From: Gallionellaceae bacterium
Lineage (GTDB): Bacteria > Pseudomonadota > Gammaproteobacteria > Burkholderiales > Thiobacillaceae
DNA length: 64,000 bases
Direction of reading: 5' to 3'
Assembly (NCBI GenBank): GCA_028714875.1
Contig: JAQTLN010000001.1
Coordinates: forward strand, 248,001 to 312,000
A program made the translations under genes and the position numbers. Shown piece after piece: positions 55,223 to 62,487 of this stretch (within the stretch, counting starts at the first letter, position 1; each line of letters opens with the position of its first letter). Below the pieces are notes generated by a model. The model did not search any database. It saw nothing but the letters and a program-made list of their open reading frames with translations, and was not told the DNA's origin.

Positions 55223-57097
55223 ATGTCGCAAATCCACCTTCTCCCTGACCTCCTCGTTTCCCAGATCGCCGCCGGCGAGGTGGTCGAACGCCCCGCTTCC
55301 GCCGTCAAGGAGTTGCTGGAAAACAGTCTGGATGCCGGCAGCCGCGACATCCGCCTGGACCTGGAGGAGGGCGGCATCAAGTTGATACGCCTGAGCGATG
55401 ACGGCAACGGCATCGCCGAGGACGACCTGAAGCTGGCGCTGACGCGACATGCCACCAGCAAGATCGCCAGCCTGGATGATCTGGAACGGGTCGCCAGCCT
55501 CGGCTTTCGCGGTGAAGCCCTGGCCAGCATCGCTTCGGTGGCGCGCATGACCCTGACCAGCCGGGTCGCGCAAGCCGCCCACGCCTGGAAGGCCGGCGCC
55601 CTCGACGGCAAGTTGCATACCCCGGAACCCGCCGCCCTGGCGCGCGGCACGGTGGTGGAAGTGCGCGACCTGTTCTTCAATACCCCGGCGCGGCGCAAAT
55701 TCCTGAAAAGCCCGCCCACCGAATTCGCCCATTGCGACGAAGCCCTGCGCCGCGTCGCCCTGGCGCACCCGGAATGCGCCTTCACCCTCGCCCACAACGG
55801 CCGCATCAGCAAGCGCCTGACCGTGGCCGACTGGCAGGCCAGGGCGCTGGACATCCTCGGCGAAGACTTCGCCGCCGCCGCCCGCACTCTGGACGAAGCC
55901 GCCGGCCCGCTACGTCTTTATGGCCTCGCCGGCCTGCCCGCCTACTCACGCTCCGGGCGCGACGCGCAGTATTTGTTCGTCAACGGTCGTTTCGTGCGCG
56001 ACAAGCTGCTCAGCCACGCCGTGCGCGAGGCCTACCGCGACGTGCTGCACCACGAACGCCACCCGGCCTATGTGCTGTTCCTGGAACTGCCGCCGGAAGG
56101 CGTGGATGTGAACGTCCACCCGGCGAAAACAGAAGTGCGCTTCCGCGACGGGCGCGGTGTGCATCAGTTCGTTTTGCATGTGCTGGAGCGGGCATTGGGA
56201 GCGGGCAGGGAGAAAGGCGTCGAGATGGGCGCGGGTTTTTCCACTCCCCCCTTTTCCAAAGGGGGGCCGGGGGGGATTTCTGAACCTTTGCGGGAGTCGG
56301 ACGCTACAAATCCCCCCCCCGCCCCCCTTTGGCAAAGGGGGGCGCCCGCCAGATCGGCCGCTTACTCGCCTTATGCTGGTCGCGCGCCTGCCGGCCATTC
56401 GGCCCAGGAACCCGCCCCCTACTACCAGATGGTGGCCGAGGCGCTGGCGGACACATCCGCAATCCGAAATCCGAAATCCGAAATCGAATATCCGCAATCC
56501 CGGATCGCGGACGCCCCGCCGCTGGGCTACGCGCTGGCCCAGCTTTCCGGCATCTACATCCTGGCCGAGAACGCGCATGGCCTGATCGTGGTGGACATGC
56601 ACGCGGCGCACGAGCGCATCCTTTACGAGCGGATCAAGACCGCGTTCGACGCCCGCGCCGTGGCCAGCCAGCCTTTGCTGATCCCGGTGGTATTCGCCGC
56701 CACCGGCCTGGAGATGGCGACCGCCGAGGAAGCCGGGCCGGCGCTGGCTGAAATGGGTTTCGAGATCGCCCCGGTGTCACCCACCCACCTGGCGCTACGC
56801 GCGCTACCGGCCATGCTCAAGGACGCCGACGGCGAACGCCTGGCGCGCGAGGTGCTGAAGGACATCCACAAATTCGGATTGAGCGGCGCCATGAACGCGC
56901 GCCGCAATGAACTTCTCGCGACGCTGGCCTGTCATGGCGCGGTGCGCGCGAATCGCAAACTCAGCGTGCCGGAAATGAACGCCCTGTTGCGCGACATGGA
57001 AGGCACGCTGCGCGCCGACCAGTGCAACCACGGCCGCCCCACCTGGTTCCAACTTACGCTGTCCGACCTGGACAAGCTTTTCATGCGAGGACAATAG
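55223..57097 (+). CDS. mutL: DNA mismatch repair protein MutL (endonuclease type)
   Basis: A 624-residue mismatch repair ATPase. The GHKL motifs are intact: ELLENSLDAGSRDI, LSDDGNGIAEDD, SLGFRGEAL. The C-terminal domain carries DMHAAHERILYE, matching the DQHA(x)2E(x)4E endonuclease site, plus ACHGAVRANR and CNHGRPTW, so nicking probably does not need MutH. The linker contains two repeat insertions in frame: a bipartite palindrome (56246-56342, read as FSTPPFSKGGPGG...PLWQRGAPA) and a heptamer run (about 56459-56500, read as IRNPKSEI). Confidence 0.96.
   Translation: MSQIHLLPDLLVSQIAAGEVVERPASAVKELLENSLDAGSRDIRLDLEEGGIKLIRLSDDGNGIAEDDLKLALTRHATSKIASLDDLERVASLGFRGEALASIASVARMTLTSRVAQAAHAWKAGALDGKLHTPEPAALARGTVVEVRDLFFNTPARRKFLKSPPTEFAHCDEALRRVALAHPECAFTLAHNGRISKRLTVADWQARALDILGEDFAAAARTLDEAAGPLRLYGLAGLPAYSRSGRDAQYLFVNGRFVRDKLLSHAVREAYRDVLHHERHPAYVLFLELPPEGVDVNVHPAKTEVRFRDGRGVHQFVLHVLERALGAGREKGVEMGAGFSTPPFSKGGPGGISEPLRESDATNPPPAPLWQRGAPARSAAYSPYAGRAPAGHSAQEPAPYYQMVAEALADTSAIRNPKSEIEYPQSRIADAPPLGYALAQLSGIYILAENAHGLIVVDMHAAHERILYERIKTAFDARAVASQPLLIPVVFAATGLEMATAEEAGPALAEMGFEIAPVSPTHLALRALPAMLKDADGERLAREVLKDIHKFGLSGAMNARRNELLATLACHGAVRANRKLSVPEMNALLRDMEGTLRADQCNHGRPTWFQLTLSDLDKLFMRGQ
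56246..56342. repeat. Bipartite GC-rich palindromic repeat, copy 2, inside mutL
   Basis: Same architecture as the elements at 13876, 60012 and 61080: CCCCCCTTTTCCAAAGGGGG at the left and CCCCCCTTTGGCAAAGGGG at the right. It is inserted in the linker of mutL with the reading frame preserved, and it brings C and G homopolymer runs of up to nine bases. Confidence 0.85.
56457..56500. repeat. Heptamer repeat inside mutL
   Basis: Units of AATCCGA are repeated about three times, followed by degenerate copies. Three units make 21 bp, so the frame is kept, but a change of one unit would shift it. Confidence 0.8.
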
Positions 57098-57099
57098 CC

Positions 57100-57471
57100 A
57101 TGAGCAAACCTTTCCCCATTCCGGTGCGCCCGGCGGAAGAAACCGCGGAAGGGCTGGAAACCTCCGCCTGTGCCGGCGCCGAGCCCTATGCCCTGATGGT
57201 GCTGGGTGATTCCATGTTGCCGGAATTCATCGAGGGCGAAATCATCGTGGTCGAGCCGGAAGGCCTGGCAAAAGACGGCTCCTATGTGGTCGCCTTCGTC
57301 AACGAGGAATACATTTTTCGCCAGATCGTGCAGCACCCGGAGGGCTGGATGCTGAAGCCGCTCAATCCGATCTACCCCAACATCCCGGTGGAAGGGCTGT
57401 CGGTGGTCAAGGGCGTGGTGATCATGAAGAAGAAGCCGGGCAAGCGCAGCGAACAGAAGTCCTACGACTGA
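57100..57471 (+). CDS. S24/LexA-like peptidase-fold protein, probably non-catalytic
   Basis: A 123-residue protein with the LexA/UmuD C-terminal fold: [25 protein letters not shown] carries the Gly-Asp-Ser-Met serine motif. Where the catalytic lysine is expected (VxxFTVKR in relatives) it reads EEYIFRQIV, with arginine in place of lysine. There is no DNA-binding domain. Starts 2 bp after the mutL stop and ends 14 bp before miaA, so it is in the same transcription unit. Function unknown; autoproteolysis seems unlikely. Confidence 0.7.
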   Translation: MSKPFPIPVRPAEETAEGLETSACAGAEPYALMVLGDSMLPEFIEGEIIVVEPEGLAKDGSYVVAFVNEEYIFRQIVQHPEGWMLKPLNPIYPNIPVEGLSVVKGVVIMKKKPGKRSEQKSYD

Positions 57472-57485
57472 GGACGGATCACACC

Positions 57486-58454
57486 GTGCGCGCCGCGCAA
57501 ATCCGAAATCCGAAATCCGAAATCCGCAATGGCCTTCCTCCCGCCCTCTGCCTCATGGGTCCCACCGCCAGCGGCAAGACCGACCTGGCGGTGGCGCTGG
57601 CCGAACGGTTTCCGGTGGAAATCGTCAGCGTCGATTCGGCCCTGGTCTATCGCGGCATGGACATCGGCACCGCCAAGCCGGATGCCGCCACCCTGGTGCG
57701 CGCGCCGCATCACCTGATCGACCTGATCGACCCGACCGAAAGCTATTCCGCCGCCCGTTTCCGCGCCGATGCCGTGCGCTTGATGCATGACATCACCGCG
57801 CGCGGCCGCATTCCCCTGCTGGTGGGCGGCACCATGCTGTATTTCAAGGCGCTGAAGGAGGGACTGGCGGAACTGCCGGTGGCCGCCCCGGAATTGCGCG
57901 GCGAACTGGAAGCGCGCGCGAAGGTGGCGGGCTGGCCGGCCCTGCACGCGGAACTCGCCCGCCTCGATTCGGAAACGGCGGCACGTCTGGCGCCCAACGA
58001 CTCGCAGCGTATCCAGCGCGCCCTGGAGGTCTGCCTCACTAGCGGCGAGCCGCTCTCCGTTCTGTTGGCGCGGCAGGAACAAGCCGCCGATCTACCCTGC
58101 CGTTTGCTGGAAATCGCCCTGATGCACGATGACCGCGCCTGGCTGCATGAACGCATCAACACGCGTTTCAAAGCCATGCTGGAAGCCGGCTTGGTGGATG
58201 AGTTGCGGGAATTGCGCGAACGCTGGCCGCTCAATCCGGAACTGCCATCCATGCGCTGCGTCGGCTACCGCCAGGCCTGGCGCTATCTGGAAGGGGAAAT
58301 CAGGGGAGCGGAATTGTTCGCCAGCGGCGCCGCCGCCACCCGCCAACTCGCCAAGCGCCAGATCACCTGGCTGCGTGGCTGGGAAGGGGCGACCACGCTG
58401 GATTGCCGGGCGCCTGATCTGCTGGATCGGGTGAGCGGGCTGATCGAACGGTAG
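57486..58454 (+). CDS. miaA: tRNA dimethylallyltransferase
   Basis: MiaA adds a dimethylallyl group to A37 of tRNAs reading UNN codons. The P-loop [17 protein letters not shown], substrate motif [20 protein letters not shown], and RIQRALEV are all intact. The only in-frame start before the P-loop is GTG at 57486, and the residues after it ([16 protein letters not shown]) are encoded by a heptamer repeat (57498-57531). So the N-terminus and start region have been built or rebuilt by the repeat. Confidence 0.93.
   Translation: MRAAQIRNPKSEIRNGLPPALCLMGPTASGKTDLAVALAERFPVEIVSVDSALVYRGMDIGTAKPDAATLVRAPHHLIDLIDPTESYSAARFRADAVRLMHDITARGRIPLLVGGTMLYFKALKEGLAELPVAAPELRGELEARAKVAGWPALHAELARLDSETAARLAPNDSQRIQRALEVCLTSGEPLSVLLARQEQAADLPCRLLEIALMHDDRAWLHERINTRFKAMLEAGLVDELRELRERWPLNPELPSMRCVGYRQAWRYLEGEIRGAELFASGAAATRQLAKRQITWLRGWEGATTLDCRAPDLLDRVSGLIER
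57498..57531. repeat. Heptamer repeat at the 5' end of miaA
   Basis: Four units of AATCCGA(A) in tandem, directly after the GTG start codon of miaA and before the P-loop codons. Same family as at 78-143 and 56457-56500. Confidence 0.85.
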
Positions 58455-58494
58455 GAGGACCGCTCGCGGGCCGAATGCGCGGCGTGTGATTCGC

Positions 58495-59244
58495 CTACAA
58501 GTTGCAGAAGGTCAGGGCGAAATCGACGTCGCGGTCGCAGGGGCGGGGCTTCTGCGCGCGGTCGGGAATCAGGAAGCGGATGTTGACGGCGTATTTGTTG
58601 GCGCTGACTTCCGGGGTGCAATCGCTGTCCAGGGACAGGCGCAACAGATGCGCGCTACGGCCGCCCAGCATGAGCTGGAATAACCCCTGGCTGGCGGTGT
58701 GGCGGCTGCGATGGCCACTGTCGCGGAGCAGACGCAAGACCACATCGACGGCACTTTTCAAGGGCAACAATGGACCCAGCCATTCCATCAGGTCATTGGT
58801 GCGGTCGGCCTCGGGCAGATTGAGCCAGTTGTGATAGGCGGGCAGGTCGAAACTACAGGTGCCGCCGGGGATGCCGGCGCGGCCCTTGATTCCGGCCAGC
58901 CATTCGTTGTCGCGCACATGCTGGCCGATCTTGCCGCTCATGCCACGCAGGTCGGCGAGCGCGGTGGCGATGCGGGCCAGGACTTCGTCGAGGCGGTCGG
59001 CGTCCACGGCGGGGTTGCTGCGCAGGTCTTCCAGGCTGGTTTTTTGCCGATCCAGTTCCTGAATCAGTTCACTTTTCATCTCGGGCCGGCCGGTGACATC
59101 GGTAAGTTCGAACACCGCCAGGAGCGCGGCATGGTGCGCGCGCGCGTCGCCACCACGGACGAAATACAGCGTCTTGCCGAACAGATCCTCAAGACGCAAC
59201 CAGGTGCGGATGCGTTCATTGAGGGGAAATTCGTAGACGGTCAC
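58495..59244 (-). CDS. zapD: Cell division protein ZapD
   Basis: ZapD (YacF) bundles FtsZ filaments at the division ring. The protein begins VTVYEFPLNERIRTWLRLEDLFGK, the conserved ZapD N-terminus, and has the typical CSFDLPAYHNWLN motif and a C-terminal RFLIPDRAQKPRPCDRDVDFALTFCNL. GTG at 59244 is chosen because residues further upstream in the frame are not protein-like. It lies downstream of coaE, as in many beta- and gammaproteobacteria, and is convergent with miaA. Confidence 0.93.
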   Translation of the reverse strand: MTVYEFPLNERIRTWLRLEDLFGKTLYFVRGGDARAHHAALLAVFELTDVTGRPEMKSELIQELDRQKTSLEDLRSNPAVDADRLDEVLARIATALADLRGMSGKIGQHVRDNEWLAGIKGRAGIPGGTCSFDLPAYHNWLNLPEADRTNDLMEWLGPLLPLKSAVDVVLRLLRDSGHRSRHTASQGLFQLMLGGRSAHLLRLSLDSDCTPEVSANKYAVNIRFLIPDRAQKPRPCDRDVDFALTFCNL

Positions 59245-59347
59245 CGGAACGGCCCGAGGAAAAACATGAGGGATGCGCGCCAAAGGCTTGAATTGGCTGC
59301 GATTTTGCAGCCTGCCCCGTGCAATGGCAATGAAGCGGACAGGTTTT

Positions 59348-59965
59348 TTATTGCATTTTGCCAGTGTGGGCGAGGTAGCTCTGATGCAGATGCCTGACCT
59401 GGGCTTCCAGTTCGGCCAGGCTGGAACGGTTGGCGATGACGTCGTCGGCGATGGCGAGACGCGCCACGCGCGGACTCTGTGCCGCCAGGATGGCCCGCGC
59501 CTGTTCCCGGCTGACACCGGGGCGGCTGGCGGTGCGTTCGATCTGCTGTTGCTCGTCGCAGTCCACCACCACGATGCGATCCATGTCCCGCCGGTAGGCC
59601 GCCAGGTTCTCCACCAGCAGGGGCACGATCAGGATGACGTAAGGGGCTTGCGCGACGGCGACCAGGTGTTGCGCTTCGCGGCGGATCAGAGGGTGCAGGA
59701 TATGTTCCAGATGCCGCCGCGCGCCGTCGTCGGAAAAAACGCGGGCGCGCATGGCGGCGCGATCCAGGCCGCCATCGGCGGCGATCACCGCGTCGCCGAA
59801 AGCGGCGACGATGGCCGGTATGGCGGCGCCATTGGCGGCGGTGAGGTCATGGGCGATGACATCGGTATCGACCAGCGCCGCGCCAAGCTCGGCGAACAGG
59901 CGGGCCGCCGTGCTCTTGCCGGAACCGACGCCGCCGGTGAGACCGACGCAATAAGGGCGGTTCAT
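59348..59965 (-). CDS. coaE: Dephospho-CoA kinase
   Basis: CoaE performs the last step of coenzyme A synthesis, phosphorylating the 3'-OH of dephospho-CoA. The P-loop is VGLTGGVGSGKSTAARLF, followed by ALVDTDVIAHDLT and HPLIRREA, and VVVDCDEQQQIER. ATG at 59965 gives 205 residues, the usual length; the upstream open frame is encoded by a palindromic repeat. It sits between pilD and zapD, the classical arrangement next to type IV pilus genes. Confidence 0.96.
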   Translation of the reverse strand: MNRPYCVGLTGGVGSGKSTAARLFAELGAALVDTDVIAHDLTAANGAAIPAIVAAFGDAVIAADGGLDRAAMRARVFSDDGARRHLEHILHPLIRREAQHLVAVAQAPYVILIVPLLVENLAAYRRDMDRIVVVDCDEQQQIERTASRPGVSREQARAILAAQSPRVARLAIADDVIANRSSLAELEAQVRHLHQSYLAHTGKMQ

Positions 59966-60011
59966 GGTGATCGGGGAAACTTGCGCGCGCTGACGGCGTC
60001 GGCAAACCTCA

Positions 60012-60134
60012 CCCCCCTTTCCCAAAGGGGGGCAGGGGGGATTTGCACGCACGGAGCGGCTCCCGACTTGTCAGAAATCCCTGATGAAGCCTCTACCCTT
60101 CGGTACCCCAGCCCCCCTTTTCCAAAGGGGGGGG
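60012..60134. repeat. Bipartite GC-rich palindromic repeat, copy 3
   Basis: CCCCCCTTTCCCAAAGGGGGG at the left half (one base variant) and CCCCCCTTTTCCAAAGGGGG at the right, with GGGGGGATTT between. It occupies most of the gap between pilD and coaE. Confidence 0.85.
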
Positions 60135-60155
60135 TGACCAGCGCATCTTGGTGCT

Positions 60156-61004
60156 TCATCCCAGCCAGAAGCGCAGCAGGTCGTCGCCCCAGAACAGGGC
60201 GATGAGCCCGCCCAGCACCAGCCAGGGGCCGAAGGGGATGGGTTTGGCGCGGTCGTGGCCGGCGAACAGGATCAGGCTGATGCCGACAATGGCGCCGGAG
60301 AAACTAGCGGCGAGCAGGATCGGCAGCAGCAGCTTCCAGCCCAGCCAGGCGCCAAGGGCGGCAAGCAGTTTGAAGTCGCCGAAACCCATGCCTTCCTTGC
60401 CGGTAATCAGTTTGAACAGGTGGTACACCGACCACAGCGACAGGTAGCCGGCGATGGCGCCGATCACGGCTTCCGGCAAGGGCACCAGGCCGCCTTCCAG
60501 GTTGAATAGCAGGCCGGCCCAGGCCAGGGGCAGGGTGATGTTGTCGGGCAGCAGGCGGGTGTCGAGGTCGATGAAGGCGAGCGCGATCAGGCTGGCGAGC
60601 AGCAGGCAGATGGCCGGCGTGGCCCAGGTGGCGCCCCAGCGCCAGGCGACATAGCCGAACAACAGGCCGGTGAGCGCTTCGACCACCGGGTAGCGCGGGG
60701 TGATGGCCATGCCGCAGGCGCTGCAACGGCCGCGTAGCACCAGCCAGCTCAGGATCGGGATGTTTTCATACCAGGTGATCTGGTGCCCACAGCGGGGGCA
60801 GGCCGAGCGCGGTTTGACCAGATCGTAGGGCGCGGCCGGCGCGGGTTCGGCGCCGTCGAGCCAGGCGCATTGCTCGCGATATTCCCGCTCCAGCATGATG
60901 GGCAGGCGATGGATGACCACATTGAGGAAGCTGCCGATCAAGAGGCCGAGGATGACGGCGAGGGCGATCAGCGCGGCGGGCTGGCTGGAGAACAGTTCGA
61001 GCAT
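60156..61004 (-). CDS. pilD: Type IV prepilin peptidase / N-methyltransferase
   Basis: PilD cleaves and N-methylates type IV prepilins in the inner membrane. The 282-residue protein has about eight hydrophobic segments, the cytoplasmic zinc site CPRCGHQI...CSACGMAI, and the two catalytic aspartates in FIDLDTRLLPD and MGFGDFKLLAALGAW. It lies between pilC and coaE on the minus strand. Confidence 0.97.
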   Translation of the reverse strand: MLELFSSQPAALIALAVILGLLIGSFLNVVIHRLPIMLEREYREQCAWLDGAEPAPAAPYDLVKPRSACPRCGHQITWYENIPILSWLVLRGRCSACGMAITPRYPVVEALTGLLFGYVAWRWGATWATPAICLLLASLIALAFIDLDTRLLPDNITLPLAWAGLLFNLEGGLVPLPEAVIGAIAGYLSLWSVYHLFKLITGKEGMGFGDFKLLAALGAWLGWKLLLPILLAASFSGAIVGISLILFAGHDRAKPIPFGPWLVLGGLIALFWGDDLLRFWLG

Positions 61005-61079
61005 GGCGGGACGGCGGTAAAGAAAAAGGCTGTTTTACCGTTACCTGGTGATGCGACAGAAAACGCCCGAGGAAGTGGC

Positions 61080-61179
61080 CTCCCCCTTTTGCAAAGGGGG
61101 AATGAGGGGGATTGAGCGACGTTTGCCTGTGCGGCCGTCTCAGAAATCCCCCCTAACCCCCCTTTGAAAAAGGGGGGGA
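61080..61179. repeat. Bipartite GC-rich palindromic repeat, copy 4
   Basis: CCCCCTTTTGCAAAGGGGG at the left and CCCCCCTTTGAAAAAGGGGG at the right, with GGGGGATT/AATCCCCC between. It lies in the 246-bp gap between pilC and pilD, which also contains a GCCGGCACGGATGCCGGC hairpin near 61228-61245. Confidence 0.85.
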
Positions 61180-61250
61180 ACCACCGCGCCAACCGCTAGG
61201 TAACGGGAAAAGAGCCAAGAAAAAAGCCGGCACGGATGCCGGCGCTAGAG

Positions 61251-62462
61251 TTAAACCACCGATCCCATCTTGAAGATGGGCAGATACATGGCGATGACGA
61301 TGCCACCGATGAGGGTGCCCAGGATCACCATGATGAACGGTTCCATCAGGCTGGAGATGCCGGCCACGGCATCGTCCACTTCACGCTCGTAATAGTCGGC
61401 CACCTTGGACAGCATGGAGTCGAGCGCGCCGGATTCCTCGCCGATGGCGACCATCTGGATCAGCATGTTGGGGAATACCCCGGCGCCCTGCAACGAGTTC
61501 GCCAGGCTGGAGCCGGTGGCGACCTGGCTGCGGATCTTCTGGGTGGCTTCCATGAAGACATGATTGCCTGCGGCGCCGGCGACCGAGTCGAGCGCTTCCA
61601 CCATCGGTACGCCGGCGGCGAACATCGAGGCGAAGGTGCGCGACCAGCGCGCTACCGTGGCTTTTTCGATGAGCGGGCCGAACACGGGAATTTTCAGCAT
61701 CCAGGCATCCATCCGGGCGCGAAAGCCCGGGCTGCGTTTCCAGGTCTGCATCAGCGCGAAGACGCCGCCGCCGACGCCGAGGATGATGAGATACCAGTAG
61801 TTCACGAACATGTCGGATATGTGCAGCACGATCATGGTCAGCGCCGGCAAATCCGCCCCGGCTTTGCCGTAGAGGTCCTTGAACGCGGGGATCACAAACA
61901 ACATGATGCCGGCGGTGATGACGAAGGCCACGATCAGCACGGTGATCGGGTAGAACAGGGCGGATTTGATCTGGCCCTTCAAGGCCAGCATCTTTTCCTT
62001 GTAGGTGGCGACCCGGTCCAGCACGGAATCCAGGATGCCGGCCTGCTCGCCGGCATGGATCAGGTTGCAATAAAGCCCGTCGAAGTATTGCGGGTGCTTG
62101 CGGAAGGCGGCGTTCATGCTGGTGCCGGTTTCCACGTCGGATTTGATGTCGCCCAGCAGGCGTTGCAGTGCCGCGTTGCTGTGGCTGCGCGCGGAGATGT
62201 CGAAGGCCTGCAACAGGGGCACACCGGCCTTGAGCATGGTGGCGAGTTGGCGGGTGAACAGGGTGATGTCTTTTTCCGTGATGCGCTGGCTGCGCGCGAA
62301 CAAGCCTTGCTTGCTCACCTTCTGCGCGTTGATGCCTTGCCGGCGCAGCGTCTGCCGCACGAAGGCCTCGCCGGGGGCGAGCATCTGGCCCTTCAATTTC
62401 TTGCCGCTCTTGTCTGTACCTTCCCAGAGGAAAGGCACCTCGGTCGTTTTGGCCTGCGCCAT
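61251..62462 (-). CDS. pilC: Type IV pilus inner-membrane platform protein PilC
   Basis: PilC is the platform that couples the PilB/PilT motors to pilin assembly. The 403-residue protein has two GspF/PilC domains, each with a conserved pattern (FTRQLATMLKAGVPLLQAFDI and WSRTFASMFAAGVPMVEALDSV), and membrane segments near residues 170-195, 222-245 and 375-400. It starts 25 bp after pilB. Confidence 0.97.
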   Translation of the reverse strand: MAQAKTTEVPFLWEGTDKSGKKLKGQMLAPGEAFVRQTLRRQGINAQKVSKQGLFARSQRITEKDITLFTRQLATMLKAGVPLLQAFDISARSHSNAALQRLLGDIKSDVETGTSMNAAFRKHPQYFDGLYCNLIHAGEQAGILDSVLDRVATYKEKMLALKGQIKSALFYPITVLIVAFVITAGIMLFVIPAFKDLYGKAGADLPALTMIVLHISDMFVNYWYLIILGVGGGVFALMQTWKRSPGFRARMDAWMLKIPVFGPLIEKATVARWSRTFASMFAAGVPMVEALDSVAGAAGNHVFMEATQKIRSQVATGSSLANSLQGAGVFPNMLIQMVAIGEESGALDSMLSKVADYYEREVDDAVAGISSLMEPFIMVILGTLIGGIVIAMYLPIFKMGSVV

Positions 62463-62487
62463 GCTTGTCTGTTTCCTTATTTACTAT

